Below are positions 34,055-42,366 of a stretch of 64,000 nucleotides of DNA, piece after piece. The stretch lies in contig JAOTXT010000012.1 in NCBI GenBank assembly GCA_029862205.1, positions 1-64,000 on the forward strand, given 5' to 3'. This DNA is from Paracoccaceae bacterium. GTDB lineage: Bacteria > Pseudomonadota > Alphaproteobacteria > Rhodobacterales > Rhodobacteraceae. Numbering within the stretch: the first letter of the stretch is position 1; each line of letters starts with the position of its first letter. The translations under genes and the position numbers were made by a program. A model generated the notes under the pieces. The model searched no databases. It worked only from the letters and a program-made list of their open reading frames with translations, and was not told the origin of the DNA.

Positions 34055-35029
34055 ATGAGTATCAATAGCGTTTTTAAGACTTACGTCGAGCCGAGTCTCG
34101 AACGTATTCCTGTCCTCGAAGTCTCTCATACGGAAACACATCGTGATCAGGACTATGTAATCGTACAGACGATACATAGAAATGTCCTGACGGACTTCGA
34201 TCGGAAACTTTCTAGGCACTTGTCGGCGACTCGTGGGGCGGGCTTCCCGGCCTTCACGACTTCGGTGACCGTGACCGAGCGGGGCGGCGATGCGGCGCCG
34301 CGGGTTCTGTCGCCCGCGCACCACGTCTCGGTGCCCCATGCGCTCAAGGGAATCGCCGAGCGCGCCTTCGCCCATTCGGGCCAGGCGAAGCTGACGATTC
34401 ATCACAACGATCCATCGGCCCAGGGCAAATGCACCGGGACCGAACGCGTGGTGACCCAGGACGATATCGATTCGCTGAAGGCAGCGCTGGCGATCTGCCG
34501 CTACCTTGGCGAGGCTGAGTTCCTGACCATTTCCGGCGATTTCGATATCGTGATCGCCCAGCCACCCGGCGACCTCGAGCCGATCGTGATGCATCTGCAG
34601 AACGGCTCGATCACCATGCCCTGCCCCAGTGGTGGCGGGACAACGCCGTTCGAGTGCCCGATCCACAACTTCGCGGCCCACACGGCCGGCAATGTTTTGG
34701 CCCAGGGTTATTTGGCGCGCACCCGGCATGCCCTGGTCGCGACCAAGGAAACGGCGGTTGCCGACTTCCGTTCCGCGGCCGAGCGGCGGATCCTCGACTT
34801 CGATAAAGCCTTGAACGGGCGCCCGCTTCAGGGTCACCGGCTGGAGGCCACCATAGCGCTGGTCGAACGCCTCAAGTCGGGCCTCGGCGACGGGCTGAAG
34901 GGTCTGGCCGAGGATGCACAGATCACCGCGCTGGACTGGTCCACGGAAATTTCCACTGGTGACCGCAAGCGAATCACCATGGTACATCCAAGCCGCGACG
35001 CGGATATGAAGGCCGCAGCGACCGCATAA
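34055..35029 (+). CDS. Unrecognised protein, divergent from the AAA ATPase
   Basis: 324 residues, not recognised. No signal peptide or membrane span. Notable parts are FKTYVEPSLERIPVLEVSHTETHRDQDYVIVQTIHRNV, a His-rich SPAHHVSVPHALKGI, TIHHNDPSAQGKCTGTE, and CPSGGGTTPFECPIHNFAAHTAGNV with two Cys and two His, which might bind a metal. The start is uncertain: the frame opens at 34016, but I prefer the ATG at 34055 (TTGCGAG just upstream). The first 150 bases use AT-richer codons than the rest. The divergent arrangement hints at joint control with the ATPase. Confidence 0.75.
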   Translation: MSINSVFKTYVEPSLERIPVLEVSHTETHRDQDYVIVQTIHRNVLTDFDRKLSRHLSATRGAGFPAFTTSVTVTERGGDAAPRVLSPAHHVSVPHALKGIAERAFAHSGQAKLTIHHNDPSAQGKCTGTERVVTQDDIDSLKAALAICRYLGEAEFLTISGDFDIVIAQPPGDLEPIVMHLQNGSITMPCPSGGGTTPFECPIHNFAAHTAGNVLAQGYLARTRHALVATKETAVADFRSAAERRILDFDKALNGRPLQGHRLEATIALVERLKSGLGDGLKGLAEDAQITALDWSTEISTGDRKRITMVHPSRDADMKAAATA

Positions 35030-35095
35030 CAACAAACCAATCGAACCCCAGAGCGCCCGCGCCGGTCACCCTCTCCGGCGCGGGCTGATCGATTC

Positions 35096-36517
35096 TCAGG
35101 CGAACAGGAAGAACAGCAGGATCAGCAGCGCCAGCGCTGCCAGCGAGTAGACGCCATTCCAGCGCCAGGTAAGCGTCGTTGTGGGCAGGCCAGTGATCCC
35201 CGCCAGCAGAATCGGGCCGGTCGCGTTCGGTGACGCGGTCATGCTGAGCGCCCATCCGGCGGTCAGCGAGAACGCAATCAGATTCGGATCGGCCGGCATC
35301 TCGGGCAAGGCGGTGATCACGGCGGCGAGAAAGACCACCATCATCAGCGGGCTCAGCGCAAAGTTGCCCGAGATTATGACGATGACGGGCAGAACCGACA
35401 GAAAAAGCCAGACCGGCATCCGGTCGATCGCCAACGCCTCGGCAATCGCCTCGACCGGCGCCAGGATCCCGGCAGCGGTGCCGATGAACCCGGCGACGCC
35501 CAGCAGGAAGGCATCGCGGGTCATCCGCGGCAGCGGACCGGCCACGACCTCGCCCATGCGCCGGCGCACCGCCCGCACCGCAGCTCCGGCACCATCGTCC
35601 AGATTCTGGGTGAATACCCAGCCCAGCAGCATCAGCGGCGCCATGGTCATCAGCGCTTGGGCGGTGGTGATGCCCAGCGCGCCCTGCACGCTGTAGGCGC
35701 CACCGATCAGGATCGCGGCGACCAGCCCCATATCCCGGGCGGCGGCCCAGGGAAAGCGGGGCACATCCAGCCCGGGCGCGCGGCTGCGCGGCTTGCCCCA
35801 GCGCAGGCGGTCCTCGGCCCAGGCGACCGGCAGCAGCAGCGCCGAGAAACCAAGCCCGAGCGCGATCACCCGGCTTTGGTCCAACCCCGGCAATGCGGAC
35901 AGGACAACCGCCTGCGTCAGGGTGGTGGGCGCCCAGGTGATCACGTTCCCGAACCCGCGGATCAGCGCCGAAAGCTGACGCTGCTCGCGGATCAACACCC
36001 GCCGTTCGTCCTCGGGCGTCTCGACAGGCTCGGCCCTCACCCCGCGCTGGACCAGCGGGGCCAGCAGGCTGATCGCGCCGAAGTTCATCAGCACGCCCGA
36101 AAGGTGCCCGCCGACATAGCTGGCGAAAAGCCGCCGGCCCGGCTGCTGCCGGGTCAGGTAGTGGCCCAGCGCCAGCACCGCGGGCGAGGTGACGGCGGCC
36201 TCGCGGAGTGCGGTGATCAGCAGGATGAAGGCCGCGAAGAAGGCGCCGGTGTCAAGGGCCCCGGCCAGCACTCCGACCCCTCCCCGGTCGATCGCGACGC
36301 CCGCTGTCAGGCCTGAGGCCAGCGCCAGCAGTACCCATTCGCGCAAGCCGAAGCGCGGTAGCAGGGTGACGACAACCGCCAGCGCCAGGCCCCGGCCGAT
36401 CGCGCCCGCCCATGCGGCGCCGCCCACCAGATAAAGGATTTCCGCCAGGGCCAGCGCGATCATCGCGGCGGCGCCGATGGCTCTCAGCCTGTCCCCAGCC
36501 GCCTGACCCATTCCCAA
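35096..36517 (-). CDS. Polytopic membrane protein, ion-transporter-like
   Basis: 473 residues with about 12 hydrophobic spans. Patterns such as FASYVGGHLSGVLMNFGAISLLAPLVQRG, two half-repeats and SLTAGWALSMTASPNATGPILLAGITG resemble the ion transporter superfamily of dicarboxylate and citrate carriers, including the helix-break TASPNA-like loop. I cannot name a family with certainty. It is a single gene, divergent from the CoA transferase gene. Substrate unknown. Confidence 0.8.
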   Translation of the reverse strand: MGMGQAAGDRLRAIGAAAMIALALAEILYLVGGAAWAGAIGRGLALAVVVTLLPRFGLREWVLLALASGLTAGVAIDRGGVGVLAGALDTGAFFAAFILLITALREAAVTSPAVLALGHYLTRQQPGRRLFASYVGGHLSGVLMNFGAISLLAPLVQRGVRAEPVETPEDERRVLIREQRQLSALIRGFGNVITWAPTTLTQAVVLSALPGLDQSRVIALGLGFSALLLPVAWAEDRLRWGKPRSRAPGLDVPRFPWAAARDMGLVAAILIGGAYSVQGALGITTAQALMTMAPLMLLGWVFTQNLDDGAGAAVRAVRRRMGEVVAGPLPRMTRDAFLLGVAGFIGTAAGILAPVEAIAEALAIDRMPVWLFLSVLPVIVIISGNFALSPLMMVVFLAAVITALPEMPADPNLIAFSLTAGWALSMTASPNATGPILLAGITGLPTTTLTWRWNGVYSLAALALLILLFFLFA

Positions 36518-36624
36518 TTCCGGCTATCCTGTTCCGGCCCCGTTCCGGCCCGCGCGCCGCCGCGCTATGGTGCCGAGTCGTAGCACCAATCCACATCCCC
36601 AGCGATCCGGGAGCGATCACCAGC

Positions 36625-37749
36625 ATGATAAGCAACCCGACCACCGCGGCACCCCTCGCCGGAACTCTGGTGCTGGACCTCAGCCAGGGGATCGCGGGCC
36701 CCTATTGCGGCCGCCTCCTGGCCGATCATGGCGCCCGGGTGATCAAGATCGAACCGCCGCAGGGCGATTGGATGCGGGCGCTGGGCCCCGGTCCACAGGG
36801 CATGTCGGCGAGCGCGATCTATTACAATCTGGGTAAGGAGAGCCTGGTCCTGGACCTGAAGAGCCCGGACGATCTGGCCCGGGCACTGGCGCTGGCGGCA
36901 CGTGCGGACGTGATGATCGAAAGCGCCCGGCCGGGTGCGATCGAGAAGCTGGGTCTCGGTTTCGACGCGGTGTGTGCGGTAAACTCGGCGATCCAATATG
37001 TCTCAGTCTCGGGGTTCGGACTGACTGGCCCGCGTGCGTTTGATCCGATGACCGACACGGTGGCCCAAGCCTTCTCCGGCTATATGTCGATCAACCGGGG
37101 GCGGGACGGCATCCCGCACAAGACCGATACGACCATTATCGACGCGGTGACCGGGCTCTACGGGTTCCAGGCGGTCTCGATGGCGCTCTGGCCCGGCCAG
37201 CCGCGCGAGGCACGGCGCCTAGATATCGCACTGATGCAGTCGGCGGCCGCGATCCTGGGCCCGAAGATTCTCGAGACCGCGCATCACGGGCATGCGCCGG
37301 CCCCGATCAACGTGCCCGCGGGCAGTTATCGCACCAGCGACGGCTGGGTCGCGGTGACCCTGGTGCGCGAGGAGAACTTCGTGGCGCTGGCAGGCGCCAT
37401 CGAGCGGCCCGACCTGCCACACGATGCCCGATTCGCCAGCTTTTCTGACCGGGCAAAGAACCTGGCGCCTTTGCTCGACATCCTGGCCAAGAAGTTCGCC
37501 GAGAAGTCCACCGACGATTGGGTCGCCCGCCTGACCAAGGCGGGCGTGCTGGCCAGCCGGATCAACGGGTTCGGCGATTGGCTGGATGATCCCCATGTTG
37601 CCGCCTCGGGCGCCGCACCCGACCACGATGTTCTGCCCGGCGCCACGCTACCGGTGCCGCGCAATCCAGGCCAAGCGCCGCACGCCCGTCCCGCCCCCGC
37701 GCTTGGCCAACACGGTGCCGCGATACTGCGCGAATTCGGGATCGAGTGA
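36625..37749 (+). CDS. Class III (CaiB/BaiF family) CoA transferase
   Basis: 374 residues. The sequence GTLVLDLSQGIAGPYCGRLLADHGARVIKIEPP is the family N-terminus. The catalytic Asp is expected at 173 in TTIIDAVTGLYGFQAVSMAL. Such enzymes move CoA between carboxylic acids through an acyl-aspartyl intermediate (formyl-, succinyl- or itaconyl-CoA transferases). The start ATG was chosen because the longer frame has no family character. It has only a distant GGGAG upstream. Its 3' end abuts the end of the kinase gene on the other strand without a gap. Confidence 0.92.
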   Translation: MISNPTTAAPLAGTLVLDLSQGIAGPYCGRLLADHGARVIKIEPPQGDWMRALGPGPQGMSASAIYYNLGKESLVLDLKSPDDLARALALAARADVMIESARPGAIEKLGLGFDAVCAVNSAIQYVSVSGFGLTGPRAFDPMTDTVAQAFSGYMSINRGRDGIPHKTDTTIIDAVTGLYGFQAVSMALWPGQPREARRLDIALMQSAAAILGPKILETAHHGHAPAPINVPAGSYRTSDGWVAVTLVREENFVALAGAIERPDLPHDARFASFSDRAKNLAPLLDILAKKFAEKSTDDWVARLTKAGVLASRINGFGDWLDDPHVAASGAAPDHDVLPGATLPVPRNPGQAPHARPAPALGQHGAAILREFGIE

Positions 37750-39030
37750 CTAGGGCGCCGGTGCATCCTCAACGCCCGGGCGCACCGGCAGGCCGACCCG
37801 CACCCCGGACCCGCTGGTCAGGACCTGCACGGTTCCGCCGTGGATCTCGGCGATCTGGCGCACCAGCGGCAAGCCCAAACCGTAGCCCGCCACGTTCTGC
37901 TTGGTAGAGGCCCGGTAGAAGGGCTGGAACACGTTCTCTCGCTCGCTTTCGGGGATACCGTCCCCGCCATCGGTGACCGTCAGCGTGACCTCACCGCCGT
38001 CGCGGGCCAGATGGATCGCCACCGGTGGTCGGCCATGCTTGTAGGCATTTTCCACCAGGTTCCGGATCAAGCGGCGCAAGAGCGTGGGATCGCCCGCAAT
38101 CTCGGGCGCCCAACCGATCAGGCTGCAATCCGGGTAGTGCGCGGCCTCCTCGGCGGCCAGCGCCAACAGATCGACCGATTGAGCCAGCTCGGCTTGCGAG
38201 CCGGCGTCCAGCCGGCTCATCAGCAGGATCTCGTCGATCAGCGCATCGAGCTCGGCGATGTCCTGCCGCAGGGCGGCGCGGCGCTCGTCGCCGTCGGAGC
38301 CTTCCTTCAGCATCTCGGCCCCCAGCCGGATGCGCGCCAGCGGCGTGCGCAATTCGTGCGAGGCATTGGCCAGCAGCATGCGGTGCGCGCCGAGCAGGGT
38401 CTCGATCTTGGCCGCCGCCTCGTTGAAACTGGTGGCCAGCCGCGCGACCTCGTCGCGGCCCTTCACCTCGACCCGGGCCGACAGATCGCCCTTGCCGATC
38501 CGCTCGACCCCCTCCTGCAACCGCTCGAGCCGGCGGGTCAGCCGGCGCACCAGGGGATAGGCACCCAGCGCCACACCCAACGCGATGGCAGCCAAAAGCA
38601 GCGCCAAATTGAGGAACGGCTTGCGCTGCCGGTGCCGGCCGGGATCGATCACCAGCCAGCGCCCGTCCGGAAGATTGAAGGCCCAAGCGGGCGTGCCGCG
38701 CACCCGGTTCCAGCCTCGGTCACCCTGATCGCGGGGCGGCGGCGGACCCATCCGGCCGGTGGCCGCGATCAGCCGCCGGTCCGCGTCGAAGAGCGTGATC
38801 GAGATGTCGAGCTCGTGCCCCAGCTCGATCAGGGCCGCCCGCTGCGCGCCGCGCGGCGCATCCGCCGGCGGCAGCGACGCCGTGGCCAGCCGTCCCGCGA
38901 CGTTAAGGGCTTCGCGCCCCGGCGCATCGCGCCCAAAGATACCCCACAGGATCGCGGTCAGGATCACCACGATCACCAGGCTGATGATGACGGTAAGATA
39001 TATCTGGGCGTAAAGCCGGCGGCGGAACAT
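37750..39030 (-). CDS. Sensor histidine kinase (Cpx-like)
   Basis: 426 residues. Two membrane spans (about 10-32 and 138-160) enclose a periplasmic sensor of about 105 residues. The HAMP domain is about 160-212, the H-box has His225 in ANASHELRTPLARIR, and NLVENAYKHG, DGGDGIPESE and GYGLGLPLVRQI are the N, G1 and G2 boxes. It should phosphorylate the regulator encoded just upstream. With that regulator and the Spy-like protein it forms a CpxPRA-like envelope-stress set. A perfect 38-bp inverted repeat separates it from the regulator gene. Confidence 0.93.
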   Translation of the reverse strand: MFRRRLYAQIYLTVIISLVIVVILTAILWGIFGRDAPGREALNVAGRLATASLPPADAPRGAQRAALIELGHELDISITLFDADRRLIAATGRMGPPPPRDQGDRGWNRVRGTPAWAFNLPDGRWLVIDPGRHRQRKPFLNLALLLAAIALGVALGAYPLVRRLTRRLERLQEGVERIGKGDLSARVEVKGRDEVARLATSFNEAAAKIETLLGAHRMLLANASHELRTPLARIRLGAEMLKEGSDGDERRAALRQDIAELDALIDEILLMSRLDAGSQAELAQSVDLLALAAEEAAHYPDCSLIGWAPEIAGDPTLLRRLIRNLVENAYKHGRPPVAIHLARDGGEVTLTVTDGGDGIPESERENVFQPFYRASTKQNVAGYGLGLPLVRQIAEIHGGTVQVLTSGSGVRVGLPVRPGVEDAPAP

Positions 39031-39048
39031 TTATTTCTCTCCGGCTAG

Positions 39049-39139
39049 GCCGCCGCCCGCCCCGCCTCCCCGCCCGACCACCAATTCTGCAATTGAGGGA
39101 CAATTGGTGGTCGGGCGGGGAGGCGGGGCGGGCGGCGGC
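39049..39139. repeat. Giant hairpin, copy 1: perfect 38-bp inverted repeat
   Basis: Arms at 39049-39086 and 39102-39139 are perfectly complementary over 38 bp, with a 15-bp loop. The inner arm contains GCCTCCCCGCCCGACC and ACCAATT. Copy 2 is at 61727-61822. It lies in the 123-bp gap between the response regulator and kinase genes, in the direction of transcription, so the mRNA would carry a very stable hairpin ending 18 bases before the kinase start. Confidence 0.95.
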
Positions 39140-39153
39140 ATAACGGAAACCCT

Positions 39154-39843
39154 TCAATCCTGCTGCTGGGCAAAGACATACCCTGCCCCGCGCACGGTGA
39201 TGACCCGGCGCGGATGTTTCGGGTCGTCCTCGATCTCGGCCCGGATGCGCGAGATGTGAACGTCGATCGAGCGATCGAAAGCTTCCAGCGCGCCACCGCT
39301 GACGCGTTCCATCAGATAATCGCGGCTCAGCACCCGCCCCGCGGCGCGTGCCATGACCTCGAGCAATTTGAACTGGTGCGCGGTCAGCGCGCAGTCGCGG
39401 CCGTCGATCCGGGCCAGCATGGCACCGGTATCGATCTCGAGCCGGCCGAAACGCAGGACTTGGATACCGGGCGCGGCTGCCCCTCGGCGCAGGATCGCGC
39501 GCAGTCGCGCGAGCAGTTCGCGCGGCTCGAAAGGCTTCGGCAGATAATCGTCCGCGCCGATTTCCAGGCCAACAACGCGGTCCATTGGATCGCCCTTCGC
39601 GGTCAACATCATGACCGGGATATGGGTCGCGGAAGCGCGTAGCCGCCGGCACACTTCAAGCCCATCGATGTCCGGCAGCATCAGATCAAGGATCACTGCG
39701 TCAAATCTGCCCTGGCCCTGCAGCGCCAATCCCTGGCCGCCCGTCCGCGCCACGGTCACGCGAAAGCCGGACTCGCCGAGATAGTCCCCGACCATCCCGG
39801 CGAGCCTGGCGTCGTCTTCGATCAGAAGGATCTGGTCGCTCAT
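39154..39843 (-). CDS. OmpR-family response regulator (Cpx-like)
   Basis: 229 residues. The receiver domain has acidic residues at 10-11, phospho-acceptor Asp53 in VILDLMLPD, Thr81 and Lys103 in YLPKPFEP. The C-terminal winged helix (about 130-229) ends VRGAGYVFAQQQD. The ATG at 39843 has GGAAGGA upstream; the longer frame is not favoured. It lies 114 bp after the Spy-like gene and before the kinase, so the three genes probably form one operon. Confidence 0.94.
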   Translation of the reverse strand: MSDQILLIEDDARLAGMVGDYLGESGFRVTVARTGGQGLALQGQGRFDAVILDLMLPDIDGLEVCRRLRASATHIPVMMLTAKGDPMDRVVGLEIGADDYLPKPFEPRELLARLRAILRRGAAAPGIQVLRFGRLEIDTGAMLARIDGRDCALTAHQFKLLEVMARAAGRVLSRDYLMERVSGGALEAFDRSIDVHISRIRAEIEDDPKHPRRVITVRGAGYVFAQQQD

Positions 39844-39957
39844 CCTATCCTTCCGTTTCTGGGTCCTTCCCAGAGCTGGTCTCTCAGCTGCCTGCATCGG
39901 CGGCCTGCTTCGGTCTCGGGGGGGACCTGCGGCGTGCGGCAGACAGCCACCCTGGGG

Positions 39958-40584
39958 TCAGCCCCGACGACGCCAGTGACGGCGTCCCTCGCGCCGTTCC
40001 CGCTTTTCGCGGATCATCTGCTCGATGGCCGCGCGCTGCTCGGGCGTCAGCACCTCGGCCGCATCGGCAACCGCATCGACCAAAGTCTTGCTGATCCGCT
40101 CGGCTTCGGCAAGCCGCGAGGTGCGCAGAGATTCGAGCGCGGCGCGGTCGACGGTAGGGGCGGTCAGCAGGGACTTTAGCTCCTGCCCGGTCAGCTGCAT
40201 CCGCTCCTTCAGCGGGCGGATCTCGCGGGCGACGCCGAGGGCGATGTCGATCATCGCCGCCTCCTGCTCGGGCGTCGCGTCGATCTCGATGCCCAAGTGC
40301 CGCACGCCGCGGGTGACCTTCTGCTCGATCTCGGCATCGGTCATCTCCTCCAGCGGCTTGTGACCGCGCTGTTGCCAGCCGCCCTCATATGCGGCGAGAT
40401 GCCGGTAGGTGTTGCTCTCGGCGATCGCCTGCACGCCGAAGGCACCGCCGATCAGTAGGGCCGCGCCGGTCAGCGCGGCGATTGTCTTGCCCTTGCTGGT
40501 CCGCAGCCAGCCCTTGCCTTCGGGGCTACGCTCGACGGTCTCGGGGTTTTCGGAATTGGTCGTCTCGGTCTTGTGGTCGTCCAT
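39958..40584 (-). CDS. Spy/CpxP-like periplasmic protein
   Basis: 208 residues. A cytoplasmic N-terminus (1-33) precedes a membrane anchor (about 34-56, TIAALTGAALLIGGAFGVQAIA). A helical periplasmic domain follows, with two LTPEQ-like motifs (IDATPEQEAAMIDIA and EVLTPEQRAAIEQM) and a very basic tail (REKRERREGRRHWRRR). This is the CpxP/Spy or periplasmic heavy-metal sensor pattern. Next to a CpxR/CpxA-like pair it probably acts as a chaperone and negative feedback partner of the kinase. The start ATG has AGGAG 7 bases upstream. Confidence 0.85.
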   Translation of the reverse strand: MDDHKTETTNSENPETVERSPEGKGWLRTSKGKTIAALTGAALLIGGAFGVQAIAESNTYRHLAAYEGGWQQRGHKPLEEMTDAEIEQKVTRGVRHLGIEIDATPEQEAAMIDIALGVAREIRPLKERMQLTGQELKSLLTAPTVDRAALESLRTSRLAEAERISKTLVDAVADAAEVLTPEQRAAIEQMIREKRERREGRRHWRRRG

Positions 40585-40693
40585 CTCGGGGCTCCTGTCT
40601 TGATCGTGCCACCGCTCCGGTGGCTCTGACAGGCAAATTGGGGCCGGCCTGTTGCAGGCGCATCTCGGCAATGTAAAGAAGTGTAAAGACCGC

Positions 40694-41269
40694 TTAGGCG
40701 GGCTCACGGCGCGCCCGTATCTCGGTCGAGGACGCCGCCGACATGCGCCCCGTCAGCAGCACCCAGCCGACGCGCCCGCCCGCGCCCAGAAGCGGCGCCG
40801 CCCCCTGCGGCAGCCGCAGGCCCGCGAACCGCCGCGCGGCGGGAGAAAGCCCGGCCCGGACCTGCTCGCCCGGCCGGGCCAGGACGCCGATCGGGAAATG
40901 CGTCATGATCCAGTCCCATTGGTGCCAGCGGTGGAACCCGGCCAGATTGTCGGCGCCCATCAGCCAGACGAAATGCACACCCGGATAGCGCGGCGCCAGC
41001 CGGGCCAAGGTATCGGCGGTGAACCGGGTGACCAGATGCCTCTCGATATCGGTCACCGCGATCCGGGGATGATCGATGAAGGCCCGGCAGGCCGCCAGAC
41101 GCTGCTCGACGGGCGCGGGACCGCGCGGCTTCAAGGGATTGCCGGGCGAGACCAGCCACCAGACCCGGTCGAGCCCCAGCGCCCTCAGCGCCCAATGCGA
41201 GATATGCAAATGCCCCTCATGCGGCGGATCGAACGATCCTCCGAGCAGGCCGATGCGCTGGCCGGGCAT
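40694..41269 (-). CDS. nadD: Nicotinate-nucleotide adenylyltransferase
   Basis: 191 residues. The nucleotidyltransferase motif GLLGGSFDPPHEGHLHIS is at residues 7-24, with VSPGNPLKP, FVWLMGADNLAGFHRWHQW and the C-terminal SSTEIRARR (ISSTxIR-like). It adenylates nicotinate mononucleotide to deamido-NAD. The start ATG at 41269 gives the usual NadD N-terminus; the frame extends upstream without family character. It is divergent from pcs. Confidence 0.93.
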   Translation of the reverse strand: MPGQRIGLLGGSFDPPHEGHLHISHWALRALGLDRVWWLVSPGNPLKPRGPAPVEQRLAACRAFIDHPRIAVTDIERHLVTRFTADTLARLAPRYPGVHFVWLMGADNLAGFHRWHQWDWIMTHFPIGVLARPGEQVRAGLSPAARRFAGLRLPQGAAPLLGAGGRVGWVLLTGRMSAASSTEIRARREPA

Positions 41270-41517
41270 GGCGAGGGGGCCACGATGGAACAAGGGGTGC
41301 CTCCGCGTCTCGGCGCCCCATACCGACGCCTGGAGCACGGGCTGTCAATGCGCGGCGCGCGCGAGGAAGCCGCTAATATGCCCGGGGGATGCGCCCATGT
41401 CACAAATCTTTCACGGCGCGAGACCCGGGCCTTTCCCTGCGCCCCGGCACCGGGGTAGACTCCCGCGCACCGCAAATCGCGGCCCAGTTTGTGCCCCAGG
41501 GGGAAGAGAACGCAACA

Positions 41518-42291
41518 TTGCCCGACGACGGCTCGCATCAGGAACAGCGCGGCGAACATGCCCGCAAGGAGGTGGCCGCCGCCTGGGCCGTCCACGCCTT
41601 CACGGCATCCGGCATCGTGCTTGGTTTTCTGGCGCTGCTGGCGATCCTGGACGGCGACAAGATCGCGGTCTTCATCTGGCTGGGACTGGCGTTGTTCGTC
41701 GACGGGATCGACGGGGCGCTGGCGCGCCGCGCCAAGGTGACCGAGGTCACGCCTGACTTCGACGGGGCGACGCTGGACAACGTCATAGACTATTTCAACT
41801 ACACCGCCGTCCCGGCGATGATGATCTACTGGTTCAACTTCGTGCCCGATGGCTACGCCACCGCTTCCGCCGCGGCGGTGATGGCGGTCTCGCTCTATAC
41901 CTTCGCCAATCTCGGTATGAAGTCACACGACTACTACTTCGTCGGCTTCCCGGCGCTCTGGAACCTGGTGGTCTTGTATATTCACGTTTTGCAGACCGGG
42001 CCTTGGACCAATCTGACGGTCATCGTGATCTGCTGCGTGCTGACCTTCGTGCCCTGGAAATACGTGCATCCCTTCCGGGTGAAAGACTGGCGAAGCTGGA
42101 CCGTCCCGATCACGGTCCTTTGGGCCGCGACCTCGTTCCGGCTGGTGCTGATCGACCCGGACGACACGCGGGCGCGCGAGGCCTCGCCGCTGATTTTCTG
42201 GCTGTGGGTCGGGGCCTCGGTCTATTTCGCCGCCCTCTCCATCTGGCGCTCGGTGCAGCCGGAGCCGGAACCGGACGACGACGACACCTAG
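41518..42291 (+). CDS. pcs: Phosphatidylcholine synthase (CDP-diacylglycerol-choline O-phosphatidyltransferase)
   Basis: 257 residues with about eight membrane spans. The CDP-alcohol phosphotransferase motif reads DGIDGALARR...DFDGATLDNVID, which is the Pcs variant with an aromatic FDG segment. WKYVHPFRVKDWR is also Pcs-like. It makes phosphatidylcholine from CDP-diacylglycerol and free choline in the inner membrane, a pathway typical of rhizobia and Rhodobacterales. The frame opens at 41389, but TTG at 41518 follows GGGGGAAGAG with good spacing and gives a family-like length, so I use it. The start is uncertain. Confidence 0.88.
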   Translation: MPDDGSHQEQRGEHARKEVAAAWAVHAFTASGIVLGFLALLAILDGDKIAVFIWLGLALFVDGIDGALARRAKVTEVTPDFDGATLDNVIDYFNYTAVPAMMIYWFNFVPDGYATASAAAVMAVSLYTFANLGMKSHDYYFVGFPALWNLVVLYIHVLQTGPWTNLTVIVICCVLTFVPWKYVHPFRVKDWRSWTVPITVLWAATSFRLVLIDPDDTRAREASPLIFWLWVGASVYFAALSIWRSVQPEPEPDDDDT

Positions 42292-42366
42292 CGCCCGCCG
42301 ATTGCGCCGGCAGGGCCAAGCGGCTAAATCAGCCGCCAACCTTTACCCGATCGCAGGCACCCAAGC

